Shown here in pieces: positions 31,192-42,364 of a stretch of 64,000 nt of DNA. Position numbers and translations under genes: made by a program. The number at the start of each line of letters is the position of its first letter. The stretch's first letter is position 1. This DNA comes from Saturnia japonica (Eukaryota > Arthropoda > Insecta > Lepidoptera > Saturniidae): positions 1,175,705 to 1,239,704 of the forward strand of contig CM065334.1 of the NCBI GenBank assembly GCA_033032175.1. The letters are read 5' to 3'. Under the pieces are notes generated by a model, which saw only the letters and a program-made list of their open reading frames with translations, did no database searches and had not been told where the DNA came from.

Positions 31192-32560
31192 ATGACTGAT
31201 AAAGCGATAAGGGCCGGTAAAATTATGGACCTACTTGCAGAAAATTATTCTCAAACTTATGTGTCTCAGCGGCCAAGTGTGAGTTGTTCAACTGTCCAGA
31301 GGACTTGGCAACGGTATCAAGAGACCGGTTCGGTCAAAAGAAGACCAGATTCGGGAAGAAAACTATGCACAGAACCACAAAATGACCGCTTTTTAGTGAG
31401 GAAGGCGTTGCGTAACCGTAAGGCGTCAAGTGTGGACCTAAAGAAGAGCCTTGAAGAAGTAAAAGGAGTAGAAGTAAGCTTGTGGACGGTCAGGAGGAGG
31501 CTTTTGGCTGCCAATATCACCAGTTACCCTCCGGCCCGGGGCCCTAAATTACGCCGTGAGCACCCTGCTGCTCGACTTCAGTTTGCTCGAAACTGTGCTT
31601 CATGGACTCTGGACAACTGGAACAAAATATTGTTTTCTGATAAAACTAGAATCTCTTTTTGTTGAGAGGCCCAAGTTCGGTGAAGCTGTAAAAGCCGCAG
31701 CGGCTTCAGGGCCTCTAAGGATAACAGTACAGTCAGATCTAAAAAAAAATACGGGTTGCCGACAGAAATGAAAACTTAGTTATTGGGTTATGAATTGCAT
31801 TTTATTTATGAATTGTATTTTATTAATTATTAGAAACTTTGAAATACATTTAATATTCTTTTATGAAAGACGCGTTCGCGGTCTGCTATATGTACATGCA
31901 TATATGCACACACTATAGCTGCGTCTCGTAACGGTGTCGCGAGTCCAGAGATTTTATCTCATCTAAATATATGGGCACCGCGTTTAAAGTTTTCACTTTA
32001 AAAAAAAAAATGTGTGGAGAGGACCGATGGCGGCGAGTGCTGCGAAGACCACGGAAACGCTATGCGGAAATGTGTTTCGAAGAAATCACTCCATATGCCG
32101 GAAACTTCGTTATGTTTTGGGTAACACTTAATTCGACGGAGCGTACGGACTTAGTTTTCATAGAAAATGGAACATTAAATGCACATCGGTACATAACGGA
32201 AGTCCTAATTCCACATGCACAACCCGCATTGCCTGCTCTCGAGGAAGCTTCCATTTTTATAGACGACAATGCTCGCTCTCATCGTGCTAGCGACGTGGAA
32301 GTGTACATGCAAGAAGTCGGGATCCGTCGTTTAGATTGCCCAGCTTGAAGTCGTGACCTCAATCCAATTGAGTATGTCTGGGATGCTCTAAAGAGACGGG
32401 TAAGCTCACAGCAACCTGCTCCACAAAACATCAGGAAGCTAAAAAGAGTCATTGCAGAAGAGTGGGAACGTATTCCTCAAAACGTTATTAAAAATGTCGT
32501 GGAAAACATGCCCAGAGGGGTTCGAGCCTTGATTTTGGCAAGAGATCACACTTGTTATTA
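31192..32560 (+). pseudogene. Tc1-like (DD34E) transposase split by an insertion and a stop
   Basis: N-terminal half 31192-31663: starts MTDKAIRAGKIMDLLAENYS, has a bipartite helix-turn-helix region and the first catalytic block FSDKTRI (the usual Glu after Asp is Lys). The frame stops at 31664. About 340 bp of foreign DNA follow. The reading resumes near 32010 with CGEDRWRRVLRRPRKRYAEM, the second block DDNARSH, and after an in-frame TGA (32346-32348) SRDLNPIEYVWD with the third residue (34 residues from Asp to Glu), to the stop near 32560. A dead copy from a different Tc1 lineage than the one at 14068. Confidence 0.88.
31663..32005 (+). mobile_element. Insertion inside the Tc1 transposase, mainly a MITE of family L
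   Basis: From about 31764 to 31999 it has inverted ends gaaatgaaaactt / aaagttttcacttt and a body (gacgcgttcgcggtctgcta, acactatagctgcgtctcgt) nearly identical to 47131-47389. The first 100 bp (31663-31760) do not match that copy. They contain an inverted agaggccc/gggcctct, so a second small insertion or a flank is possible. Confidence 0.7.
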
Positions 32561-32639
32561 AGTTTCTACATTTGTAATTTTATTTAATTTATAAAACTAA
32601 AAAATCTTCTTGTCTTTATTGCTAACCACTTCATGTTAT

Positions 32640-32851
32640 TTTTTTTTATACGAGGACACAATTTCACACACGGCCATTTAATTCCAAACTAAGCAAAGCT
32701 TGTAATATTTTAATTAACAGCTGATAAACATACATATACAGCCAGATAGACCTTTATGCTCATTACACAAAATCAGTCATCGGCAGGGATCGAACCCGCG
32801 ACCTCTCGGCTCAATAGTAGCGTTTACTACCACTGCGCCACGAGGCCTGTC
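32640..32851 (-). repeat. tRNA-derived SINE, family S3, near complete
   Basis: On the - strand the head reads ggcctcgtggcgcagtggta (A box) and gcgggttcgatccctgccg (B box). It continues through attttgtgtaatgagcataa and attacaagctttgcttagtt to a tail ending gtcctcgtataaaaaaaaat. This layout is that of a widespread lepidopteran SINE type. Confidence 0.75.
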
Positions 32852-32859
32852 AATTGGAC

Positions 32860-35390
32860 ACGATTTGGACGTGTACATCGGTTTTATGGAATTAATTGAA
32901 AATTAATGAAATTTTTGCCAGAATTGACTTCACGCATATTAATAATTTACACGTATGCAGACTACGACAAAAGTTGACCTTATACTTTCCTTGTAGGTAT
33001 TTATTGTTAATTTACCCCTAGTTTCCTTACGGGGTTTCGGTACAAATAAATAATATAGGTATATTTAATGTGCGTATTCCTTTACTCCGATATGGTACAT
33101 ACATTAATAACCGCAGAGGGACGGCGACTGAAGCTCGTGTGCGCTCTCAACCACGATATATCGTTTCGTTAAGGTTGCAATATTTACAGGAGCGCACACG
33201 CTGCTATAAACAGTTAAATTTAATTTAATTAACTAAAATCGACCTTAGAACGTAAATTTCCTTGGATGTCCGTTTTTATTTGTTGTAAAGGAGTGTGTAT
33301 TTGTATTTCCTATTCGGCCAAGGTTGAAATATATCATTATATCAGCTAACCCACATCCTGTTTACGTGTTATAATAGGAAACAAATATTATAATAATTGG
33401 TTAACCATAATAATCATAGTTCCAATAATAAATGTACAATTAAAAGTAAATAGATTGTTTTCCTAGTTTATTTCTGAAACTATCGTAAAATGTATTCTAA
33501 TAGCAAAAATACCCGATTGAGTTTCCTATGGGCAACAATAGACGGTTAGATATTTTGAAACTCTTTAGGGAATTAGGAAATTTTCATTATTGTTTTTTTA
33601 AGGTTAACTAACTTCTCTGCTATTGACTAAAAATAATTTAACTAAATAGTTTATAATTAAAATTATATTAAACTAAATGTCGGAGACTTATATCTAATAA
33701 AAATCCGTATATCTAAAATGTTAATTTTATTAACGCAAGGCTACCAAAACTTGAATGTCGACATTGTCACAAAATATGGGTAAATATTAAAACAAAAAAA
33801 CAAACACTTTAAATACGTTACATTAAAAATCACACATCTCTAGGCATTCAACGTTTTAATGATTTTTCTAGAATAAGTAAAAAAGACAGCATTTACACAG
33901 ATGTAACAATCAAGATCTTTGAAAATGTAACCGATATGAATAAAAAAAGCCTCGCACGATTTAAATTCCAATCAATAAATGTATCGACCAGAAACCCCAT
34001 TAAAACAAATCAACGTTCATCCACAGAAGCTGTCAAAGCTCCCGACGCGATGCGATGTACCCCGAATAAAAATAACGATAATATAACAGTTATTAAAATT
34101 CGAATATAGACGCTACTCTGTACGCTATTAAAATACTCACTCGACTTTCTTTTTTTAATTTGTTTTTGATTAGAAATTATTGGTTGCCAGTATTACACTA
34201 TTAATTAAATTGGTATCAATTTTTTTTTTTCTTAATAAATAGTTATAAAATCATGTATCCTCAAGATGAGTACGATAAAAAAATATGGTTAGTTTTACTT
34301 ATGTATGCACGTAAGAAATTAAATTTCCTTACCGTAACAAAAAAATTATAACTTTTTTCCAGTGCGTCAAATTCCAACAACATAATGAAGTTAGTCATCA
34401 ATGATAATAATTTAAATATTATATCTATGGTAAATTGATACTAAATCATAATATATATTCTACTCATAAATCTTCACGTTGCACTTCCGTCATATGGTGC
34501 GCAATCTACCTTCTACTAAATGCGGCAAAAAACGTATTAACTTCAATAAATGTAATTCGGGAATTACTTTTTTTGTAAATACTGACATTCGAAGATAGCG
34601 AATATATATGATAGATAGGATAGATGATCAGCCAAGACAAGTTAAAGAAAATAAAGAAAAAAATCTAGTATGTAAATTCAAAATATGAACCAAACGTCCA
34701 TCCATAGTGAATATTTACTTTTATAATTAACGCATAACCCCAGTGGCACGCGACATACGAATCGTTCGGCCACCCACAGATGTACAATAATAATGTTTAC
34801 TTTATAAGTTAACACTTTACGCTACCCTTTGAATTATTATTTGATTTACTTATTATTTTATTAAAACGCGTGTGATAGGTAATTAAAAATGGTTACACGT
34901 AAATATTTGTTTCAATTGTTCTGTGTACTGTAGAATAACGTAAATATTAAATATCTTTGTTCAAAGAAAATCAAAGCCATAGATAAATAAAAATCGGAGG
35001 GTGAATGACATTATGACAGTTGCAATATTGAAAAAAAAAAATACGTTAACGCATCACAGTTATCACACACAATACCGTCTTTAGGTCAAAGGTAAAGGAA
35101 AAAAAATCTCGAAAGTAACGTTTGACGCGTGCGGGGGTTGGCAGCTGCTTATTCGACAATAAGAAACTGTAGCAAGTGCACGCAGATGCGTACACAGCTG
35201 GCGCGGGCGGGGATAATTGGACCGGTGAAGTTGGCAACACCTTTCTTGAGACTAATCAAAGATGATCATACTGCCAGAGATTTATTTCTTAATTAATTTA
35301 TTAATATTAGACTTCAAAGATATGCCCAAAACATTGAAAACTGTGACAATTGGCGGTAAATAAATGGGCTTTCTTTCTTATTATGATTAT
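32860..35390. other. 2.5-kb intergenic stretch with no recognised feature
   Basis: AT-rich, with no family A-M repeat found. This is the longest apparently repeat-free stretch in the right half of the window. A GC-richer patch at 35110-35230 has no motif-bearing reading. Confidence 0.4.
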
Positions 35391-35396
35391 TCACAA

Positions 35397-35880
35397 CTAG
35401 CTGTGCCCGTGGCTTCGCTCACGTGGACTACAGAATTCCCGCGCGATTCTTGTTCCCCGCTCCCGACTATTTTAAAGACAAAAATGCTTATTGTGGGTAT
35501 TCTTTAGAAGATAGACGTATACCCTCCCGGACTTTTTTGTAGGTCTTTTTAATGCTTATGATTATGTAGTACATTAATTTGCTATATCTCTTATGGTTTA
35601 CTCAGCATAAGTCATTTAAGCGCCCGAATCGATTCACCATGACCAGTTTTTTATCTGTGCGGAACCCTAATTCTTTTTCTAAAATAAAATTACCCTACAT
35701 TACTCCCTATATCATCAGCTATCTATCAGCGAAAGTCCCGTCAAAATCGGTCGAACCGTTTCGGAGATTACCCGGAACAAACAAACAGTACAGTTATCGT
35801 ATATACTTTCTTAAACATTTAGTAAAAAACTTTTATTTTGACATTACAAATAGACACTTCAATTTTATTAATTTTATAGA
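35397..35880 (-). mobile_element. Helitron-like element, family A
   Basis: Full reverse copy, from ctagctgtgcccgtggcttc (complement CTAG, then T) to ...ttattaattttataga (complement TCTATAA after A). Good evidence for A/T insertion without duplication. Confidence 0.6.
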
Positions 35881-36354
35881 TTAATCTGGGGATCCATCCC
35901 ACACGATTTAATTTTCTTAAATTTGCCACCAATTTTTACCCTCAGCTTTCATTACACAGACTATATTATTATATAACAAGACGTATTTTTGTGGTAAAAA
36001 GCGTTACGTTTCCGACAGTTAGTTTTCATGGCGAAGGCGTTGTTACATTCCGCCTGTGTATTTTTTATTTATTTTTTGCGTACTCTTGGCCTCCGTTAGC
36101 AAGGGGAATATAGACAGATGGTTCGAAATAGATAAGATTACGATGATTTGTTGCTATCAAGCGATAGTATATCCATTAGGAACCGAAAAGTTTGTTGAAT
36201 AAAAAATTAATTTCATACATATCTGAAATGAGTTTTGATAATTAATATAGCTAGGATCTGAAATTGAATGATAATATTTTTTTCGGCCCCGTACTTAGGA
36301 AAGGATCTTTATTTCTATGTCTACTTGCGTGGCCTGTTTTACATTTTTTACATC

Positions 36355-36925
36355 GTGGCCCAAGATGGTAGCACGCTAAGCCTAGTGGTAGACTGGCTCT
36401 CAAGTGCAGCTGCGGGGATACACCTATAAGTGCTTGGAGATAGATTTTTAACTTGAGGGCTGGTAGCTAGGGTTTCCACCTTTTTTTGGAAGAAAAATTG
36501 CAAAAAATATAGTACTTTTGGGAAAGTTAGCAAAAAATAAATTAGATAATTGTTTTTAATCATTATTAACCAATTGCCCAAAACGAAGAGTGTAATGTTT
36601 GCAGGATTCATGTAAAGATAATTTTCCCTTCTGTTTAATTTAACAAAAGAATATAAAATAAGAGTGACAGTTGAATTAGCGATGAAAATATAGTATTTTA
36701 CGTACAATTTACTAAAATATAGTACGATACTATATAATATATCCCGTGTGGCAACCCTAGTAGTAGCTAGCCAGGAGGGCTTTGGAAAAAGCCCTCCCAC
36801 CATGCTATGGTTTCATCACGAAGTGTTCCTTCACCGAAAGCTTCGGCTCATTGCAGGGATTTCTAAAACTCTGTTTATACAAGCTGTTGTGACGTTAAGA
36901 CCTTTGCCCAGTCGTGGGATTGTTG
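36355..36925 (-). repeat. SINE family S2 split by a hAT-like insertion
   Basis: 36355-36467 carries gtagcacgctaagcctagtg and tgcttggagatagattttta. 36760-36860 resumes with gtagctagccaggagggct and ccaccatgctatggtttcat. The interruption is 36468-36759. The last part, 36885-36930, resembles another SINE tail (cctttgcccagtcgtgggat). Confidence 0.6.
36468..36759. mobile_element. hAT-like MITE, 292 bp
   Basis: The ends TAGGGTTTCCAC and the complement TAGGGTTGCCAC form inverted repeats close to the hAT type (cagggttgccac). Flanking octamers ctggtagc and gtagtagc match at 6 of 8 positions, fitting an aged 8-bp target duplication. It is inserted in SINE S2. Confidence 0.6.
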
Positions 36926-36939
36926 TCTAGTGTTATGTA

Positions 36940-37439
36940 CTAGTTGTGCCCGTGGCTTCGCTCACGTGGACTAAAGAATGCCCGCGCGAATCTTGCTCCC
37001 CCGCTCCCGGCTCTTTTAAAGACCAAAATGCTTATTGTGGGTGTTCCTTAGAAAATAGACATATACTCTCGCAAACTTTTTGTAAGTTTCTTTAATGTCT
37101 ACAATTATGTAGTACATTAATTTGCTATATCTCTTATGGTTTACTCAGCCCAAGCCATTTAAGCGCCCGAATTGATTCACCATGACCAGTTTTTTTTTTT
37201 GTGCGGAACCCTAATTCTTTTTCTAAAATAAAAGTAGCCTAAGTTACTTCCTAGAAATTCAGCTATCTACCTGTGAAAGTTCCGTCAAAATCGGTCCAAC
37301 CGTTTCGGAGATAACCCGAAACAAACAAACAAACAAAATCATTTTTGTTAATAAGTGTCATATACTTTCATATGCATTTAGTAAATAGCTTTTATTTTGA
37401 CATTACAAGCAGACACTTCAATTTTATTATTTTCATAGA
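36940..37439 (-). mobile_element. Helitron-like element, family A
   Basis: Full reverse copy: ctagttgtgcccgtggcttc ... ttttcataga. It is inserted just after the S2/SINE-tail copy. Confidence 0.6.
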
Positions 37440-37992
37440 TGAGGATGATTTTCTCGTTAGTAAGCCATTATTGTTTTCACAGAATTGATTAAAAAGTCAT
37501 GTCACCGAAAGCTCACGATTCGTTGGCATAATTATGTTTGTCATCCCAATGTACCCAGAACGTTCCAGATCATACTGGTGGTTCTTGAATATAAATCTAA
37601 AGCAAAACAAAAGATTTAAAAGCACCTCATCGACCGGATCCGGAAACGCACGTGCGCTGTGCACACTCCAATACAGATTACACAAGCCTATCCCATTCAT
37701 TCAATTGATATAATAATCTGTTGTTGAATGAACGAGTTGTGTTGACATGATGTCTTTTAAGGTTAGGTTTCTTATTCTGTACTATTTATCTTGTCTTTAT
37801 CCTATGATATTAATGATTGGTTGTCGCTTACAAACAATAACTCCTAAGTACAATACGGTAACTTAATTTCAGTATTCAGTATAATTTCATTATGATAGTG
37901 ACTCGAGTACGCCGATCCGGCGTAGTTTCGATTGCCGCATTTTTATAGTTCGCTGACCGATTCGGAAATCACCATTATTCTATGACCTTAAT
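37440..37992. other. Intergenic DNA between two family A copies, nothing recognised
   Basis: No conserved reading and no repeat partner noticed. Confidence 0.35.
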
Positions 37993-38426
37993 TTATACAA
38001 TTAATAAAATTAAAGTGTCTGTTTGTAATGTCAAAAAACAACCTTTTACAAAATGCATATGAAATTATATACGATACCCATAAGAAAAAACCCATTTTAA
38101 AGCTGATTTTATAGGGAGTAACTTAGGCTACTTTTATTTTAGAAAAAGAATTAGGGTTCCGCACAAATAAAAAAAACTGGTCATGGTCAATCAATTCGGG
38201 CGCTTAAATGGTTTACGCTGAGAAAACCATAAGAGATATAGCAAATTAATGTATTATATAATTGTAAGAATTAAAAAGACCTACAAAAAGTCCGAGAGAG
38301 TATATGTGTATCTTCGAAGGAACACCCACAATAAGCATTTTTGTCTTTAAAATAGTCGGGAGGGGGAGAGTAAGATTCGCGCGGGAATTCTGTAGTCCAC
38401 GTGAGCAAAGCCACGGGCACCGCTAC
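37993..38426 (+). mobile_element. Helitron-like element, family A
   Basis: Forward copy from tatacaattaataaaatta to gagcaaagccacgggcac; the final CTAG is mutated (cgctact). Confidence 0.55.
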
Positions 38427-38429
38427 TTT

Positions 38430-39081
38430 TAGTATAAGTTACCAAAGCAAAAATTTTCCTATAAATATATTATTTACAACGATTTCTCTACCCTAGAACT
38501 TTTGAGTCAGTTTCCTTTCAATGAACATAGTCAAATAACCTCAAAAACATGTGAATACAAATCGAGCTCAAAGAACTCGAAAAGGCTTTTAATTCTTTTT
38601 AAAGTAATCACCTGTAACACAATAGAACCACCGATAGAACATACCTTTTAACAAAATAAAGTAAAGAGATTAAAAAATAATTGCCAAGTACGTATCGGAT
38701 CACGGGTAGTGTAGGGTTCCATAGTTGCCCGTCACAATATGTAGACTTGGAAAGAGGACTTTATATAATTGTCAATGGAATTTTTACGAAATGACTTCTC
38801 CAAATACATACATTTAATAAGTTGATTAACTATTACTCGTTAACTTGTAAAGCCTACTTACCTGTGACAGCATTTCTTTTAGCTTCATTATATATTTTAA
38901 AAAATCTTGGTTTTATGGCTTAAAAGCTCTTTGGTTTAAATCGGCCTAAATCAAAGCATTTTATTTGAAATAACAAGCAATGAAGTTGCATACCGAACAA
39001 GCGTCAGTACTGCTAGTCTTGGACAATATAGTATAGAAGGCATCCGGAACCCACATATTACTACTAACCATGATTTTTTTC
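38430..39081. other. Intergenic AT-rich DNA left of the miniature LTR element
   Basis: Nothing recognised; provides the left ACTT target copy at its end. Confidence 0.35.
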
Positions 39082-39085
39082 ACTT

Positions 39086-39276
39086 TGTAGAAGAACCATC
39101 GAAAAGGGAGGATCCTCCGACCAGACGGGTATTGTCTGGCGGGCAGCTGCCCAACGGTTGTAGTCGGGTTCTTGTATATACACTCAATTGAAGAGTTAAT
39201 TTCTATTGCGCGATGTAGGATAGAAAGGATGCGTCTTATGTGGCTCGATAGATGTCGCTATGTAGATGTCGCTACA
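39086..39276 (-). repeat. 3' LTR of the miniature element
   Basis: 191 bp. Contains the conserved blocks gaccagacgg, gggcagctgcccaacggttg and a TATA-like gtatata. Compared with the right LTR it lacks a few bases near 39130 and one cgctatgt unit near its end. Confidence 0.85.
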
Positions 39277-39355
39277 TCACTCCCCTCCGAGACCGGAGGT
39301 CGATAGCAGGTTGAGTCGTCCATACATCATCTAGTGATGCTTGCCGGGCCAGTGG

Positions 39356-39535
39356 GATGTTCCAGTGAGTCGGAACCAGATGCCGCATAGTTCATGGTGA
39401 GTCGGAACTGTCTGCGGTGATGCCCCAGTGAGTCGGGGTAATGCCCCCAGTGAGTCGGGGTGATGCCCCAGTGAGTCGGGGTGATGCCCCAGTGAGTCGG
39501 GGTGATGCTGCAAGAATGCTCCAGTGAGTCGGAGT
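39356..39535. repeat. 21-bp minisatellite in the miniature LTR element
   Basis: Unit gccccagtgagtcggggtgat, about four tight copies (39420-39510) with looser copies on both sides (ccagtgagtcgga). On the - strand it gives an ITPTHWG peptide repeat in an open frame of 156 codons (39797-39327, GTG start). No similarity to Gag is visible, so coding is doubtful. Confidence 0.8.
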
Positions 39536-39822
39536 GGTGCAGTGCTGCGTAGTGACTGGCTGCTGCGTCGACCAGGAGAGAAGTGCGTCTCTGCTTGCTG
39601 ACCGGCCGAAGTGCAGTGTGCTGTGCCAAGGTCGCTGAGAAGGCTGTGGGTGATGACCAGGAATGCGCGTTCGCTGCATGCTGGTGGTCAGGATACCCGA
39701 AGTAGCCGTGGATGCTGGCTGGCTGTATGACTCGCTGCTCGAAAGTTTGTGGAAGTGATGATGACGTCACGATGTAGCTGTGCGAAGAAGGTTGCACTGA
39801 CGTTCATGCTCGGGGTCACCAG

Positions 39823-40025
39823 TGTAGATGAACTATTGCAAAGGGAGGGTCCTCCGACCAGACGGGTGTTATGTCTGGCGGGCAGCTGCCCAACGGTTGT
39901 AGTCGGGTTCTTGTATATACACTCAATTGAAGAGTTAATTTCTATTGCGCGATGTAGGATAGAAAGGATGCGTCTTATGTGGCTCGATAGATGTCGCTAT
40001 GTGTCGCTATGTAGATGTCGCTACA
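39823..40025 (-). repeat. 5' LTR of the miniature element
   Basis: 203 bp. On the - strand it starts TGTAGCGACATCTACATAGC, has a TATA-like gtatatacaag in the middle where a promoter is expected, and ends ...gttcatctACA. Confidence 0.85.
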
Positions 40026-40029
40026 ACTT

Positions 40030-41030
40030 ATCCGAAAGCAACCATTGATCTGGCAAAGAGGGGAATAAAAATTTGCTACATGTAAATCGTAATATTTTGC
40101 AAACGGATCCCTGAATCGAGAAATATTTTCACCAACCTAACCAACGATATCACCCCACACAATGGAATAGAGTTGATAGACGGAAAAAAATATCCCACTT
40201 TACGTCTACGAGAAGTAAATCATACCAAATTACAGCTTTCTAGTACTAAGAATCACTGCGCCCGCGGATAAACAAACGGACATAGCGAAATTATAAGAGT
40301 TCGTTGTTGACTTTGGAACCCTAAAAAAGGCAAACCATAAACAATAGAAACATGTACGTTACAGTTTTACGGGGGACACGCAAAGGCGCTACGAATATAC
40401 AGCCGAGTGGCTGAGTCCGTTAGCGATCGATGCGCCAACGCCGCGCCGAGCCTTGCCGCGATGCCGGTGCATTGTTCATTGTTCCCTATTCTCAAATAAG
40501 AGGGTGATTTGATTACAATGTGGATAAAAAAAAAACAACTTATCTATGGTCTATACAAGTTGTACTGATTGTGTTAACCATTAATAAATAGTATAAATGT
40601 AATTAAAGATGCGGCAGTTAAAAACTTTAGAACCTTAAAAGCTGTCACATAATTTATGAGGGGATTTTCTTTTTTGCAATATTATAGGGAACGAATTTTC
40701 ACAAATCCGTAAACGGAAACTATCGGATTTTCGAAATAAAGATTCGCGCGGGCATTCTGTAGTCCACGTGAGCGAAGTATTACTATTTTTGATATCGAAG
40801 TCATTATTACAACAATTCCTTTTTTTATAATAGCTCGGCACATTGACGGTACCTACTGTCGCTGATGGTAACCACAGTACAAACCTAACACAACGGCGAC
40901 CACCACCGAGAGATCAGGATCTGTCGACGGTTGCCACTGTCACGCCGGCTTGCATTAAAATAGAAACAAAAGAAAGAAATACAAATGTTTATTGCTGGTA
41001 CAATTACTAGAATAAACTGATCATAATCAT
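40030..41030. other. Intergenic DNA with a family A scrap
   Basis: 40738-40778 (agattcgcgcgggcattctg...) is a fragment of Helitron-like family A. 40380-40490 is GC-richer and includes a tRNA-like A-box-type string but no B box. No gene. Confidence 0.35.
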
Positions 41031-41033
41031 CAT

Positions 41034-41388
41034 CATTATATTAATACGTGTAGCAAAAACTTGGTACCCCTTTTTAAGCGTATTGCGTGCACGGAACACA
41101 GATTTGGCATGGTTAAAATTTATATGGAGGATTGCAGAAAGCTAAAATTTATCTATAATATATGTTACATAATATATTCAATTAAATAAATTAATACTGC
41201 AAATCCTAGCGCGACCAGTGCCATTGAACTTAGACCTCGCAAAATATTGACATTGTCACTCAACGAAAAGTGACAGCAAGTGATCTAGATAATACTCATT
41301 GTTTAGGTTCATACTGCAAATGTCAAACAGAAATTAGTCTATGATCAAAAAGTCGCTCGTCGAATTTCGAACTTAAAGCGATCGCTAG
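41034..41388 (+). mobile_element. Helitron-like element, family B
   Basis: Forward copy, attaatacgtgtagcaaaaac ... gcgatcgCTAG. It has the family's inner blocks gcgtgcacgga and cattgaacttagacct. Confidence 0.55.
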
Positions 41389-41563
41389 CAATAATAAAAC
41401 TTAGAATAATGATAATAAAAAACATAACATATTGTCTGCTAGAAATACCCAGCCAAGGCCTCTTATTTCAGCAATTCAAGCAATAGATACTGCAGCCCTG
41501 ATTTTCATTTAGAGGCCATCTAAATATATCTTATCTTTTTATCTCTCCTTGTTACACTTACGG

Positions 41564-41808
41564 CCGTTTTCAATAACCTATCTATCCGTTGTTTCAATAA
41601 CTAAAGATAGACAAATATAACATTATGTCCTTACTTTTTTTTTTCTAACCTATCATTGGATAGTTTTTCGTATCTACATAATATATATTCATATCCTATA
41701 ACATGTTTAGATAAGCGAGAAGCCGATATCTGTCTTAGGTTAAAGATAGTACTTACAAATAGGTACTAATCGGGGATAGTAAACTCAGATATGTTATTGA
41801 AAACGGCC
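41564..41808. mobile_element. Harbinger-like MITE, family G, with TTA target duplication
   Basis: Starts cggccgttttcaataaccta and ends the complement of the same (ttattgaaaacggccg), preceded and followed by TTA. Reverse orientation relative to 28540. It is directly followed by a family K arm. Confidence 0.7.
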
Positions 41809-41905
41809 GTTAAAGGACTCAATGTCGTAAGGAAGGAAAAAGATAGCCGGGAGAAGGTTCCACAGTTTCACGGTACGACAGAGATAAGTCATAGAGAATT
41901 CAATG
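41809..41905 (+). repeat. Repeat family K single arm, abutting the MITE
   Basis: taaaggactcaatgtcgtaa, ccacagtttcacggtacgac and ataagtcatagagaattcaa match the arms of 29962-30177. The TTA of the MITE target is shared with this repeat's edge. Confidence 0.6.
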
Positions 41906-42111
41906 CAATAAGGTTTGTTGAACAAGCTACGGGCAATCAAAATGAACTTAACGGTAACTTAAGTTATCCAGGAAGTGTCCGTACGGATTCAAGCTTCACT
42001 TATGCCAAGCCCTTCAACTGCCCATGTTACTTAATACGGGAAGTTACCAAGTTAATGTCACAACAGGAACTTCGAATAAAACGACGCGAAGTTAGTCAAC
42101 TTACGAATTTT

Positions 42112-42360
42112 TTTTTAATTGAAGTATCTATTATAATATCAAAATATCAGCTTTTTAGCAAATGCATGTAAGGTACCTAAACAAAAAAACGATTTCTTAA
42201 ATTTGTTTGTCTATCTTTCTGTTTGTTCCAGCTTTTTTCTGAAACGGTTGGACCGATTTCGACAGGAATTTCACTGACAGATAACAGACATTCTAAGGAG
42301 TAGCTTAGGCTACTTTTATTTTTAGATAATAATTAGGATGTAACGTAAATAAAATAAATT
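42112..42360 (+). repeat. Helitron-like family A, 5' fragment
   Basis: Reads aatatcagctttttagcaaa, gaaacggttggaccgatttc and ggctacttttatttttagat; the 3' half is missing. Confidence 0.5.
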
Positions 42361-42364
42361 AAAA

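Larger units (their letters stand above)
39086..40025 (-). mobile_element. Complete miniature LTR retroelement (TRIM-like), 940 bp
   Basis: LTRs 39086-39276 and 39823-40025 are direct repeats with TG...CA ends on either strand. ACTT flanks both sides (39082-39085 and 40026-40029). Read on the - strand, the 5' LTR is followed after one base by TGGTGACCCCGA, a primer-binding-site type start (TGG pairs with a tRNA CCA end). The purine run GGAGGGGAGTGA directly precedes the 3' LTR as a polypurine tract. The interior is only 546 bp without gag or pol, so it depends on a helper element. The PBS type and 4-bp duplication suggest a Ty3/gypsy-like helper, but that is inference. The longer right LTR carries an extra gtgtcgctat unit. 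Confidence 0.88.

Noticed and set aside
32764..32851. Possible tRNA gene on the - strand
   Set aside because: The head is followed by a SINE body and tail, and similar heads recur at 55317.
39749..40048. 99-codon + strand frame over the LTR, similar to a frame in the solo LTR at 29587-29880
   Set aside because: At first it looked like a conserved peptide. But it is antisense to the LTR, and the third LTR copy (39086-39276) has a small deletion that breaks it, so similarity only reflects shared LTR sequence.
40380..40490. GC-richer patch with a tRNA-like A box
   Set aside because: No B box and no pairing stems.
41791..42171. 126-codon frame
   Set aside because: Runs across the end of a MITE, a repeat K arm and a Helitron-like fragment; not a gene.
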